Assembly: GCA_023055505.1 (NCBI GenBank)
Contig: JALIRH010000026.1
Coordinates: 10,555,591 to 10,619,590 of the forward strand
Direction: 5' to 3'
Origin: Callipepla californica brunnescens
Lineage: Eukaryota; Chordata; Aves; Galliformes; Odontophoridae
Length of the DNA: 64,000 nucleotides
In this document: positions 48,201 through 61,126 of the stretch, piece by piece
How positions within the stretch are numbered: the stretch's first letter is position 1
Layout of the letters: each line of letters starts with the position of its first letter
The notes under the pieces: model-generated
Databases searched by the model: none
What the model saw: the letters and a program-made list of their open reading frames with translations, nothing else
What the model was told of the DNA's origin: nothing
Program-made: the position numbers and the translations under genes

Positions 48201-51200
48201 CTCTTCTAACACACTCCAGTAAGTTCCTGGGAACAAAGATTTCTGTTCATAGTACCTATAATCAGCTCTCAGCTTTATTTTGCTCAATGTTAGTCAAGAC
48301 ACAGTCATGCAAACCATAAAGAAACTAGGCTCTAAGAACAGAATACACTTAGCACATTCACCTTTGAATATCAGCATTATAGTACAGACAAGTCCTACAA
48401 GTGTGTATGAGACAGGACCAGATTCCCTTTCAGCTTAGGCATCTATGCAAAAATAATCACAGCATCTCATGCCCCTTTCTTAACTCATAGCCAAGTGAGG
48501 ACACTGCTACAGGCGATGAGATCCAGTGAAAAAATTACTTTCAATGTCGGCTAAGTCAGATGTAAGGAAGATTATGCTAACATAGGTGTGTAAGTAGTCA
48601 GTGTATGTAATCAAAGGGGTGTGTGGGGAGATGAATCTTTATGTACGCAAAACATGTAGAAATGTATATGTATGCACTGCAAAATGTCTGTGAGGCATCA
48701 AGTTATGATCAGTAACTGCATCAGTGTGAAACAAGGAATCACTGTTTTATATCCTTTAGAGAAATAGAACAAAAAGTGTTTTACAAAGAGAGCATGGGGC
48801 TTTGACAGAGGCTACTAAGTGCAGATGAAGCATTTAAGAATACATTCGCTTACTACCGTTATGGAAAAAGGGGTTTCCACAGGTATCAAGGACAAGGAAA
48901 AAATATCTAGGGGAAAAAAAAGAAAATCACCTCTCTGCTTGCTTCCCTTCTTCCATTCCCCAGAAAGTACCTGGAGAAAAATGGGTGCAACTAGTTCCCT
49001 TTCCCCTTTCTCTGGGTCTCTTCACAGGCAGCCCTCTTGCTTTGTTTTAACCAGATCCCCAAGCCAATTGCTGGGGGGCTGGAAGTCAAAGCACCACTTC
49101 TGGCATGTCAGGTAACAATCCCCATATGTTTGCTGAACAGTAAACTACTTCAAGAAAGGCAACTTTTTCTTTCCTGTTTTGCCAGACCAGCCACTATTGA
49201 ATTAGAAGTGCTTTATGCTTACACAATAAGCAGCCCAATGGCTTGCCCAAATACAGTTATTTGTTTTTACAGCATGGCGCACCTGCATTTTCTATCACTC
49301 TATTTTTTGCCTCCTCTAAATGAATACTGCTTCACACACAATGTATCCTCACAGAACAGACATATTTTCAGGCCCTGTTGAACAGGGCTTGCAGCATCAG
49401 GCACAAAGGTTTGTGGCAACTGAACCAGGTGTCCAATGAGCAGACCACTCTCAGGGAAAAGTGGTGCTGTGGGCTGGCCAGATTGTCTCAGGCTAGAGGC
49501 AAACAGGAAACTACAACAAGGAGGAGGAAGAACCACAAGACCCTTAAGCACCTTCTAACTTCATAATACGAGAACAAACAGCAGCAATCTCTGCCAGACA
49601 GCAGCGTACATAGCAGTACCATACATCATTGCTTCAGTACTCAAATCTATCTTCAAAGGTTAGAGATACACTAGTGACACGGGGAGATCTAACTCCACCA
49701 CTTCCAAAATAAAAAAAAGTTTTCACTTCTCACAGCAGCAGAAAAAAAAATAATTTTGCACTGCTTAGCTTTCAAAAACTTTTTGAAGTCATTTTTTTCC
49801 ACTAGCATTTCAAGAGTCCCATGACTCCGTTATCAGTCCATTTACGTAACCTGTTTGCAGTGAATGATTAATCAAAAAAGATTATTGCTTAGTAAGTTTT
49901 GAGTAGTTGCCCAGAAATCTTGCATGCAGAGCCAAATAGTACTGCTTATGTTTTAAGTTAAAAGGATTAACTAAAGGAGAAGCTGCCAAAATTCATCCTT
50001 TGAATAAAGAAGTGTGATTCCCATTGAATTGTCAGTGACAAACTGGGCACTGCTTTGAAACCTGATTCAAAATGCACAGGTAACTCCATTTTCCTCTAGC
50101 TTTAGAGACCCACACTAATACACACTGAAGGAAGAACCTGCAGCAACAAAGTTAGCATGGACCATAGTCTAGGCAAATGAGGATGTGCAGGGTTAGGTCT
50201 TTGTCATTCCCTTGTGGAAGCCACGAACATTTGTTTGACTCAGTAAGCTGCTCAGGAATAAATTACACTTGTAATGCTATGAGTACTGCTCATAAGACAT
50301 TATTTAAGCCTAAGCGCTCCCCAAACTGTTGATTCTTTAATGATCTTCAGATCAGGCACTTCAACAGTGCTTGTTTAAATACTTGGGAAAACACTGCCAT
50401 AGGAGAATTCAAAACGTTCCCTATTGCTTGGAAAATAGTTTTTCATTGCCAGCACACAAATGTTTATGGAAAGTAAAACCAAAATGAACTAAGAATGCCT
50501 TTACAGATATATTTCTTTAAACTCACTGCCTTTATTAAATGCTTTTGCAATTCACTCGTGACTAATGAACTTTGAAGTACAGAGAAACCCTTTAATTCTG
50601 ACCAGTTCAGAGTAGGCATGCACTGCAATAGCTACTGCTGAATAACTTGTGTGTGAAAACCTGCTCTGGAATCAGTCTGCCCTGTTCCACTTCTGATTAA
50701 TCCACACTGAAAGACAGAATTTGAGATGAGACACAAACCAGAGCCGAGTTCTTTTTTAAGAAGTACTTGAATTCAATATTTGTCTTTCACTGTTCCCTTC
50801 TCTCCTTTTCAGTAGACTTTTTGGCATTCACTTAATTCAGCTCTTCAATAAGAACAGAGTAGGAAAACGCAGTTTTCTGGGGAACCCTTTTATTGATTAA
50901 ATCTTGCCAGTATCTTTGAATTCTACAGCAAATGTTGGAACTAATGATCCCTGGACATGGAAGGCTTCTGGATGTACCTTTAGGTTCAGTATCTCAGGAC
51001 CCCAGCACTCAAGATCTGTTGTTAGAACGATCCAGCTCTTTCTCAATAGCTCTGCAAGGGGGACGGGGAGGATCCGCTTTGGCACTATAGCTGCATAATG
51101 AATCACTGTAGCAGTTGCTAGCAATATATCCAGAGAGATCTACAGTCTTGCGTGAGATTTTGATCACTGCACTCTGTCAGAGCCTCCAAACAGTGCAACG

Positions 51201-54200
51201 ATGCCACTAGCAGTCAGTGGCTCTTCAGGCAGCTCATGAAGCATTTTGCCTGCAAGAGAGATAACTGACATCCTTTTCTTCAGTACCACAGCTGTTTACA
51301 TGGTGACTTCTAGCCCTCAGAGAAACAGAACATCAGCCTCTTCCAAGGGAGCTCATAAAGACAAAAAAAAAAAAGAATTCATCTGCACCTGGGGCCATTC
51401 TTGCTCTTTAGAATGCCCAGCAAAACAATTACACAAATATATATATTTTTAAAAAGCAGTGGCAACAGATGACTCCAAATCATTGAGGGTCCCCTATATT
51501 TTTCCTTGGTCATGTTTCTGACTGTTCTAAAAAAGCCGGTGCTCTGAACAACAATGGTGTTTGCATTCTGCCTTCAGCTAGATAGGCAGGAAGCCCAGTT
51601 TTCCATACTGTGCTCCTGACCACAAAGCACACACCTGAGGCCAGGATTTGATGAATCAATTTTAGGCTGGCTATTAGCAGACCAAAAACACTGTGGCCAC
51701 TAGCTGCACAGAGCTGATTCTGTAAAGATTCACCCTGCAGGTTCAAGATTGTCAAATTTGTGGGAAGTGATAGAGCAGAGAAAAAGGGAAGCTTCATTTT
51801 ACAGCTGTTATGCCAGAATAAGAATAAACAGTCTTGCTGCAAATAGCACAGAATTTATAAACTCTATATGCTCCGACACATTTGACAGAAATTCAGTCAG
51901 GTGAAATTAGTTGTTCTGTGCCAAACAGTGGCTCCAGGATACTCCACAAGTGAACAGACTCACTATCTGATATTGGATGGTGGTGAGTTAGATACCAGCA
52001 GAGGTGCCCATTGCTCTGGGAAGACAGTAACTGCAAATGACCATACCAGGACTAAGGCAACCCTGAGATTCAGCTGATGAAGAGTGCTGCTGCAGACAAA
52101 ACCCAAAAATGCCACTGAAAAGGAAATAAGGAAAATAAGCAGTTGGAGTCCCTTGCAAGAATACACATGGCTTCAGCAGCAGTCAGAAATGAACGTACAA
52201 TGGCTGGCACAAAGCAATGCATTTTAAGATACATAAGAGCTCAGTGTGTAGCAACTGTTGCAATATTTAACTAGCACATTAACTCTTGAATCCCTCTGTG
52301 AGAGGGGTAGAGAGCCACTGCAGTACATTTCAAGTAACTGTAATGTCCTATCTTTTATTTCATGTGAAAGTGCTGCTGTTTAGCCAGAGCATAATAATGC
52401 CTGAGCTCAAGGACAGCAAATAAGGACAGGAAGCTGGACTGGTCCTCCACACATTTGTAACATGTGTGAGGATCAGATGGAAAGAAAGGAGGCTTTTCAG
52501 ATTGACAAAGACTATCTACATTGCTTATAATTGCTGCGTAGAAAATGTCCTAACACCTATCCTGCATGGATTCCTTGCTTCTACATGCTGTTCTTTTTTA
52601 AAATGCCATGGAGGCATATTTCCTCAGGAATTTGAGCATTTCGATGGCTTGGAGCAATCAGCAGAGAGAAGAGACAAGAGTGAAGTGTGGGTGTGTCCAT
52701 CCCTAAACATGCATGAAAATATTACTTGCACAATGTTTTCCATGTGAAAGAATAAATCAGGCTTCTGTTTGCCCATTAGCTGTAACAAATTTGACAGAAC
52801 GGATCATATCTCCAGCTGGTGTAAATTAGAGAGGCACTACTGGCTTCAGCCAAGCTATGCTGAGTAATAGCAGCCTTGGATAAGAGTCTTTATCCATGTG
52901 CCTGTATCCACAGTCTCATGCATTTAAACTACTCCATGAAACACAGTATGTGAATTTACAGAGTGCTTTTACCCTCAAAGTGCTCAAATAGCCTGAAGTA
53001 CAAGCTCACAATCCAATAGTTTCCGCCAGCATGCGCATGCTGCCTTGAAGTAATATACCATAAAGGGCAAGAATCAACACAAATTAAACAAGCTGGCCCG
53101 AAGAGTTGGCAACTCCAATTGTAAACAAGCATCATGTTGTCCCACTTCATTCCTGGTATTAATTTCTAGTCAATGCATGCAATTGCAAGTCTGAGAAATC
53201 ATGTTTACCATTTGTCTCTAAAAATGAATTCTCCTTTGCGTCGCACATCCCCTCAGACTTTTGTATTCAGAAGGCCCTACTCACCCACCACAGCTCACCT
53301 CTCTTGGCAGCACCAACTGAGAGGGGTGCACAGTAGCTTGTTCACTGGGTACTCAAATGTACTTTCTCTATTCTGTGCTGCCTCGCTCTGGTCACCTCTT
53401 CCCCTCCGTACATTCTCAGCCCCTAACGCTTTAGCTTTCACCTCTGCTTTTCTTGCGGGCTTCTCTTCCATTTCCTACCACTAGAGCTGCAGCACACACA
53501 AGCACAGTGGAATACAGTTTCTCAGTGTTATGTTGGTACACTCAAGAGAGAAAGAGGTGGCACTGACTGCAAAACAGCGCACCAAATGCTTTACTGGTCT
53601 GCCACTGAGACATCCACAAAGATTTTGGGCAACAAAGCTCTAGCAAGCAGTCCTCAGAGCCCTCAACCTGCCCACAACAGAATCTCACTGCCTCCACTCT
53701 AATAGGTCACATTCCCAAAGGTGAGAAGACAGAGGAGAATTCACAATGGCACTGGAAGAGATTACTGCTTTGCACAACAATTCTTAGTTGTTTTTTGTTA
53801 ATTAAAAGAGAACAGAAAAGGCAAGTACCAGCTGTGCTGTCATGGTCTTTTGATGGAGAAGGCTTTATTACAAAGTTAGCTGGTTTCTGAGTATTATTTG
53901 TATTATTCATGAGCATTTTGTAAAATCCATTCGGTTCATCCTTTGCCAAGCACCAACGATCAAAAATTATGAGTTAAGATCTACAGTACTTAGCAACTGT
54001 TCTAAAAAAAAATTGAGTAATGTATTCAAACAATTATTTGTCTTCTACTTTCAGGGTATATTCCTTGCCTTTCAGTGAAGTCACTTCAGAAAACATCCTT
54101 CAAAAGATAATAGTTCTACTTCACGGACACGGCCAAAGCAACAGTATCTGTCAAAACACACTTTCAAGGAATACATCTAAAACTGAAACGTTTAAAACAG

Positions 54201-54600
54201 ACTTCTGGGTGAAAAACTGTTCCAAAATGAATTGCTTCATCTGTTAAGCTTAGAACTGATATTGCACAGACCCGCTGGCAACTTGGCAGAGGAAAAATAT
54301 TCCTGTAAAATGTTTAATGTGGCTGGAGCACTAGGCTAAGCCTTGCTTCCTAAACTCCAAACACCTCTTGCTAAACCCATGCAGAGGCTACTGGAGGTGT
54401 CTTTGCATCACAAGGCATTACCACCTCCCAGCACTGTTGTAAATGATCACTCTCTCCTCCTGGAGGCACCTCTCACCTGGTATCACCCAACTGACCAATT
54501 ATCAAACCACCCAAAGAGCCATGTGTGTTTGCCAGGCTAACTTGTGCCTGGTCTCCACTGAAAGCTCTTCATAGAATTGTTCAAAAAGAGGAGAAAACTA
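45216..54600. other. Intergenic region downstream of ETNPPL, part 1
   Basis: No spliced gene was recognised on either strand. All reading frames are short and look like chance. A purine-rich low-complexity tract lies at 45968-46084, and an A-rich run at about 46403-46430. No exon of OSTC, expected here on the minus strand by synteny, was found. Confidence 0.6.
45968..46084. repeat. Polypurine low-complexity tract
   Basis: GGAAGGAAGGAAAAAAGGAA and following bases are almost pure A and G for about 45 bases, then become A-rich with TAA/AAC units. The minus strand is CT-rich. Confidence 0.85.
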
Positions 54601-54601
54601 A

Positions 54602-54740
54602 CACAGAATCATAGGTTGGAAAGACCACAAAAATAATCTAGCCCAACTGTCAACCTATAGCCACCATGCACACCAACAGGAGAACCTTATCTTCTTATGA
54701 ATCCCACAGGTCAGAGGGGCTTTCACAAGCCAGAAATTGC
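54602..54740 (-). mobile_element. CR1-like LINE 3' end fragment, antisense
   Basis: CACAGAATCATAGGTTGGAA, then ATAATCTAGCCCAACTGTCA, is like the reverse complement of a CR1 tail. The remaining bases are diverged. Confidence 0.7.
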
Positions 54741-57700
54741 CTCACATAATCAAAAGCTCTCTCTAGCCTGCAGTTCGCACAGACACTTCACACTAAAGAA
54801 ATGCAGTCTCTAAATTGTTCTCACCGTTTGTGACCTGGTATCAGCCTACAGCTTTTTTTCCAAGCATTCCTGCAGAGGTAGGGAGTTGGGTAAAAGACCA
54901 CTCCTAACCTGCAGAATGCATGCAGGAACCTTGCCCTAGGTGGTAACAGACACAAACAATGCTGGGACACAGGCGTGGGTGACAACTGGTAAGCACTTCT
55001 TACATTCTAGAACAAAAGGACAGGGTCTCCACTCTCTAACATCTCTTGCTACCTTGATTTCTGCTTCTAAGATTGAAAAGACAAGTCCTTCTGCAAACGT
55101 CACTTTAACTTTAGATGAGAATTTAAAAGCCAGTCTATTTTGAAATAACTTAAGTGAAATGCAGTGTCATAAAAATGTGGATCTCAACACAATTTTTTTT
55201 GATTGAGTCCTTGTCTAACTTTACTATCAAGATGATTATGCAATGGAATAACATGCCTACTGTGTTACTTGAGCTACTTTCATCAAAAGCTTTCGTAAGA
55301 AGTGATATAACATCCTAGTAGGCTTACAGAATTAGTGGCCTTGTAGTGACTGTGTGACCAGGTAGGATGAGTGACTGGAAGATACAGGGTTGTTGTTTTT
55401 TTTCTAAGCTCTGGGCAAGTAGGTTACTTCTTTTTTTTTATACTGCAAACACCCTAGGTATAAGGAAAACAAATGTACAGGGATGCGCAAGAATCACTAT
55501 ACTTTACTTGGATTCCCTAAATTCATATAGAAATCTGGTTTTCTTTTTTCAAGCAAATATTACACAGTTAGTAATAAGTACAAAAAATGGTCTATAATGA
55601 GTGACATTGCTCTTTGTTCTTCCTCTCCCCGATTCAGATTTTCTTGGACCACCACCTTGGGACTGCAAAGCATCTATGACGTGATGTTCAAGAAAAATAA
55701 GCAGTTGACCCAGTTGATCCATTTACATGAATTTAATGGAATCTATAATCCCCCCAAACTGGCTCCTTTCCCAGAGTATGTATAATTTGGGCTAATCATA
55801 GAACAAAAGGGAGTAGGGGTTGGCAGAAGCACCCCTCAGAGGTAAAAGCATTACTCTGTGAATCCCCATAAACTATCATCTAGTTGGTTTGTTGCATTTA
55901 GCTATTGCAATCTTATTTTGTTTGTGTGATGTTTAATTTCTTACTGAACCTTGAGAAACCTGGTGGGACATATAACAACAACCATAAGTAATCATTTGTG
56001 GTTAGTTACTATTAACACTGCCAGGCAGTTATTCAATAATGATAAAAAAAAAAAGGCAGAAACAAATCCATACATATTCTAAGCAATTTTTTGTCTCTGT
56101 CAAATGAGGAAACTAACAAGCAGTGTGGAAACTGCTTTATTAGCAGTTTAGCTTTATTATGGATCAGAGATTTAAATATGTAAGTGACTATAGAAGAGGT
56201 TTCTACTGGGATGTGTTTTGTATTGACTTGCTATTAAATCGTCCCTACTTTTTCAGACTCCAGAAAAATCACCCTGCTGCAGATTTTCACTCTGATCCCT
56301 TCCCCTATTCTTCCCAAACAAGTACCTCAGTGCAGCCTTTGTTATGTGGGGTCCTGTGGTACAGGTTCCCACTGCTGACATTCAACTCGTCTTTCCAACC
56401 TCAGCTTTCAAACATCTACCCATCTGCTTAAAGCTGTATTTACTGTGACCAGCATAAACTGTAATCCCTTCCTCAACTGTATCTCCAGCCTAACTGCCTT
56501 CATTTTGCAGCTTTTAAAAACAAAGACTCCAGTTTATCTGGAAGTTACAAACAGAACTTATTAACAAATCAAACTAGGTAATCCTAACCATCTTTTCCAG
56601 GAATTTTCCTAGATACACAGAAGCACATTGTGAGCAGCAGGACACTACATTATTTCCATGTATTAGGGAGTATGAACCCATGGCTTGCCTGAAAAGAATC
56701 AAATAAATCGTTCCACACTGTACCCTACAGGAGTACATAAATAGCTATAACATATGAAAAAAAAACAACAACAAAAACAGACCACTAAAGTTTCTGATCA
56801 CAACAGTACCAAAAACTTACAACTGGAGGCACCTAAGATTGAGATATGGTCAGAAAGAGCAAGTATCGAAATCCTGTACTGTATGGGAGCCATTGAATGC
56901 GACCCTCACCCTTCTACTTGTTTTATTCCTCTGTGACTGGGTATGTTTGGCAATTAGATTTTGTTCCAAAAATTGTCCTGTCAAACAAACACTTTTGTTT
57001 GAACTATCAGCTTCAACGTGTTTCACCAGGTTTTGCAAGTCCAGTGTGCGTAAGAGAGAAAAACTTAAATACAGAGACTGACCTTTTCACTCTGCAAGCA
57101 GAGGTTTCAACAAAGTTGTGTCTGATTAGAGATTTCAGAAGATTTCCTAAGTTTTGAAAGCCTTGGAGGTATTTGTAAAACAGAGCCTGTTATTTTTACA
57201 GTTTGCTCCAATGTTGACACGCACTGAAAGGCAGAAGAGGCCTTGGCACTCCAACCAACCCAGCATGCACTTACTCAGAGGCGTAGCTGGAGACAACTCA
57301 GGCTCTGGCTTGCACAGGTTAACAGTTAATAACACCTTTGGCCAAGCTCCTTCATTTGACTTCTCTTGTCAAATGTAAACTGAGACTTTCTAGCTAATGT
57401 TCATATTGCTGAGTTACTATTTATGCCTGCGTTACTTGTTTTCAAGACAGCTCCTAACAGCAGTGTAAATCTCCCACCCACAAACCTTCTTCTATGATCA
57501 TACCAGACAACAGTCTCCAGCACGTTGTTGGTGATGCAGTACTAAATGAGAGAAACATGACTCAAAGGTACCAAGGGGTTTTCACTAGGAATGAACGAAG
57601 CTTAATGTACAGATTTTTTCTTAAAAGCAAAGAACAGGGACTGAGAGCAGCTCCTCAAAGACTTGGTTTCTGGCATACTGCAAAGGAAAGAGAAATTAGT

Positions 57701-59080
57701 TAAACGAAAAAGATGTTCAAATGGGATCAGATGGAAAGCTTTCTAACTCCTATGCTCAGTTTTACCTGAGTGTAAACTGCTGAAACAACACTGATATAAC
57801 CTGAGAGACCACAAAATCCTGTTGTCCACAGGAAGGTTTTCCAAAATGCTCTTGTAAGTTCCAGAGTCTCTCCTGCTGCCAAATTAATTTGAATTCAATG
57901 CATTAGCTTTGTTTAAAAATATCTCTCTGCTTCAGTGAGGAGTTTGGAGCCAGTTGATCTCCCTCTCAGCACATGTAAGTGATAATGGCAGGTGAATGTG
58001 TACTATACAGTAGCTTCATATTTCTGCCATTAGGATTCATGTCACTTTCTATTTTTGAGAGTTGACTGAGTGTTTACTAGGCTACGCCTCATCCCCCTCT
58101 TCCCCCTGTACTGTAACCTTGTAACCCAAGATGCTGGTGGCAGTATTGGGTTTGCAGTTCTCTGACCTTTTGTCCTTCTACTTGAAATTGACTGGTTTCA
58201 TCCTGCAATGGCTCCCGGTTCAGTTACACTGATAACCTTTCATGACATGCCTTGTGAACTTCCCAGCAGAAGCAAGAAAGGATTACAGCTTACTTCAATT
58301 TGAACAGCAGCAACTCAAAGTCAGTCCTCCCTGGGCTGCAATGGAGCACAGTCTTTCTGAAATAGCCTTGGATGTCACAAAGGGACTTAACTTTTAAGCT
58401 TAAAGTAACTGATCTATAAGAGACCCAAGGATTGAATTTGCCTGAATGGTAGAACTCACAATATGGGCCTCTTTCTCCTACCTTTATTTAGGCAAAATAC
58501 TTAGGATCCTATCTGTTAGGTACTTTGCCATGTGGAGGTAAATGAATTGAGCCACCTGTAGAATCCATTCTAGTACGTTCAGCAAGGAAAAGCAACTCCT
58601 TACCCAATTATGCCACCATACATAATCCACTTATCCTAAGATGTCCAGAGAAGGAAATGCCTGGCAAATGGGAAAAATGTCTTTGCCGTTTCTGTACAAA
58701 TAGCCTCCAAGTAAAGCAGGAGATTCATTTGTGTGCCAATTGCTAGCTCTAACTGGAATCAAAGTACTGACTGCTAGCATTCAGTAGCCTAGCTCATGGA
58801 ATAAAAGGATATAGTAAAAGCTGAACATTTGCAGCCATTTGTTTCTAAGGTGCTGAGCTGCCTTCTTTATTTTAAATCTCTATACCTTGCTTTTCCTTCA
58901 TCTCCAAAACACAAGTTATTCAATGCAACACGAACCCTGAATGCTCTCAGAGATGATCTGCTAAGATGCAAAACAGACTTTTTTCTTTCCCCTCCGGTAT
59001 TTTAATGAGTTGCAAATACTTTTCCCAAGCAACATTATTTACTTGTAAACATTAGACCTCTTTTTTTTCTTTTTCCAGCC
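54741..59080. other. Intergenic region downstream of ETNPPL, part 2
   Basis: No exon, RNA gene or large repeat was recognised. A-rich runs occur near 56045 and 56758-56770. Confidence 0.6.
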
Positions 59081-59180
59081 TTTCACAGAATGGTAGGGGT
59101 TGGAAGGGACCTCTAGAGATCATCAAGTCCAACCACCCTGCCAAAGCAGGCTCCCTAGACCAGTAGATCTATATCCTTTC
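59081..59180 (-). mobile_element. CR1 LINE 3' end fragment, antisense
   Basis: CACAGAATGGTAGGGGTTGG, then GACCTCTAGAGATCATCAAG and TCCAACCACCCTGCCAAAGC, is the reverse complement of the CR1 3' UTR. It has few changes and looks younger than the other copies. Confidence 0.93.
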
Positions 59181-60308
59181 CATGAACACTTGAAATATAA
59201 GCACTATTTTCCCTATGTACCGTAGTCATATCTCACTGTAAATTGCTTAGTTATTGTCATGTAGATGCACAGGGAGGGAGTTTGTGCTTATTCACAGAGA
59301 AGATTCATTTGCTTTGATAGTAATCATGAGAGTAACTGCTGACTAGTCTTGCATCTCCAGAGACCAAAATATGCTGTTCTACCCAAATCACAGAAGAGGA
59401 AGCCTGTTGACAAGACCTTGCTGATTTACGCTAGCCCTCCAGCTGAGCAGTCATACCTAAGGTTGGTCCAAGAGGTAACAGACCTTTACACTGAATCCTT
59501 GGTTTGTCTGCCTGACCTGCCAGTTAACTTGGTGGTTAACTGTTAATGCATTTCCCAACAGTGTCCTGTGATAAAGAAACATGCTAATGGTTTCATAACA
59601 CATGTTTCATTGCAGGTAAGTGTCTCCATCTGTTAAAAGTCTATATTTCCCTGTTCACAACAAGGTTATAAAGCGCCACTGATTTTAATGCTTCAGAAAA
59701 CAGTAGCTAATACATTGTACAAATCCCAAGCCTTTTGCCCACGTACACGATCCTTAGAGCTCAAAGTATCACCCTTGATAAGGATGAGAAATGCTGGCCT
59801 GGCTCTTAACATGTCTGATAAATGTGCACGAAACAGCTGAGTGAATTAACAAACCAAGGGCAAAAGGCAAAGATCATGCATGGGATTAAGGTAGACAACG
59901 ATCCTCCCTGAAACATGCTATTTGATAATTTCCTTTTGAAAAGGGAGTATGACTTTGAAGCCCTACCAGCATTTTCCATAGAGCTGAAAAGTAGGGATGA
60001 CAGATGTCCCAGCTCACTAGCTACAGTCACAGCAAATATAGTTTTCTTGTCACCACCTACAAATCCCAGGGTATGACTGTCTTTCCTTCCTCTCCCCCTC
60101 CCATTTATCCCTCTATGTCTAATTCTACATTTCCTCACCCCACCTGCTCTGCCAGAGCTCCCAGCTCATCTGCGTGCTTGTCAGCTTCCCTCACGATCAC
60201 TGCCTCAGAGTCCCATAGGAGCACTAAGAGTTTCCTGAGCTCAACTGCAAAGTTCCCATCCTCATTTTAAAGGCTTATTACTGTCATGCCACTGACTACA
60301 AGGAACTG

Positions 60309-60333
60309 AACACACACACACATATATATATAA
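60309..60333. repeat. (CA)n(TA)n microsatellite
   Basis: AACACACACACACATATATATATA: about six CA units run directly into about six TA units. Confidence 0.9.
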
Positions 60334-61104
60334 AATAAATGAAGGAATTTCTTAGATAAGTCCCAAGATGAATACTGCTGGGAGAAAAACTCACATTTCG
60401 TCAGCATTGCACTGACATGCTCTGCCTATTTTTATTAGCATTTTTATTTATTATTTATTGGGAATTAACGTAGGGTTATAACTTTGTTTTCAAAGCCCAC
60501 AACAAGGCAAGGATGTAACAATGAGAACAAAGGGCACAGAGACTCCAGCAATAGTGTCTTTTCCCCTGCCAAGATCCTCAAGACCTTAAGTCACAATCTT
60601 CCAACAATTATACATGCTTTGGCCAGAACCCCACCTTCCTGCTTTCTTCCACCCACGTTTCCAAAAGGACATTCTCAATCTCACCTGCTTTACATTACAA
60701 GTGAAAAGCAAAGACTACGATGACAATATACCTAGATCTTTAATGTACTACTATGTGCTTTATTTGCAGGTCTTGAAGCAGCACACCATGATGAGCATCA
60801 GCACCTGAACATATACTAAGAAAACGTTTATATATGTAGCACCAAACAACTGCAGGTGTGCCTCTGCATGGCCCTGTTCTAGGCCAAGTGGAGGACCTAA
60901 ATCAGATAAGTATCCAGCAGGTAGCTCTGCACCATGCAAGACATACCTGTCATTGCTGTTCCAGGGCTAAAGAGAACTGAGACTGAGCTGAGAACACTGC
61001 TGTTCTCAGCTGCCAAAGAGTCTTTTGCATCTTCCACACCAATACAGGACAGACTTCTCTTCAAGTATTACCTCTAGCTACTGACTCTCCCTACTGAAAA
61101 ACTC

Positions 61105-61126
61105 TTTTTTTTTTTTTTTTTTTTTT
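61105..61126. repeat. Poly-T run
   Basis: About 22 T residues followed by AAAGGAGC. There is no target-site duplication or recognised element beside it. Confidence 0.85.
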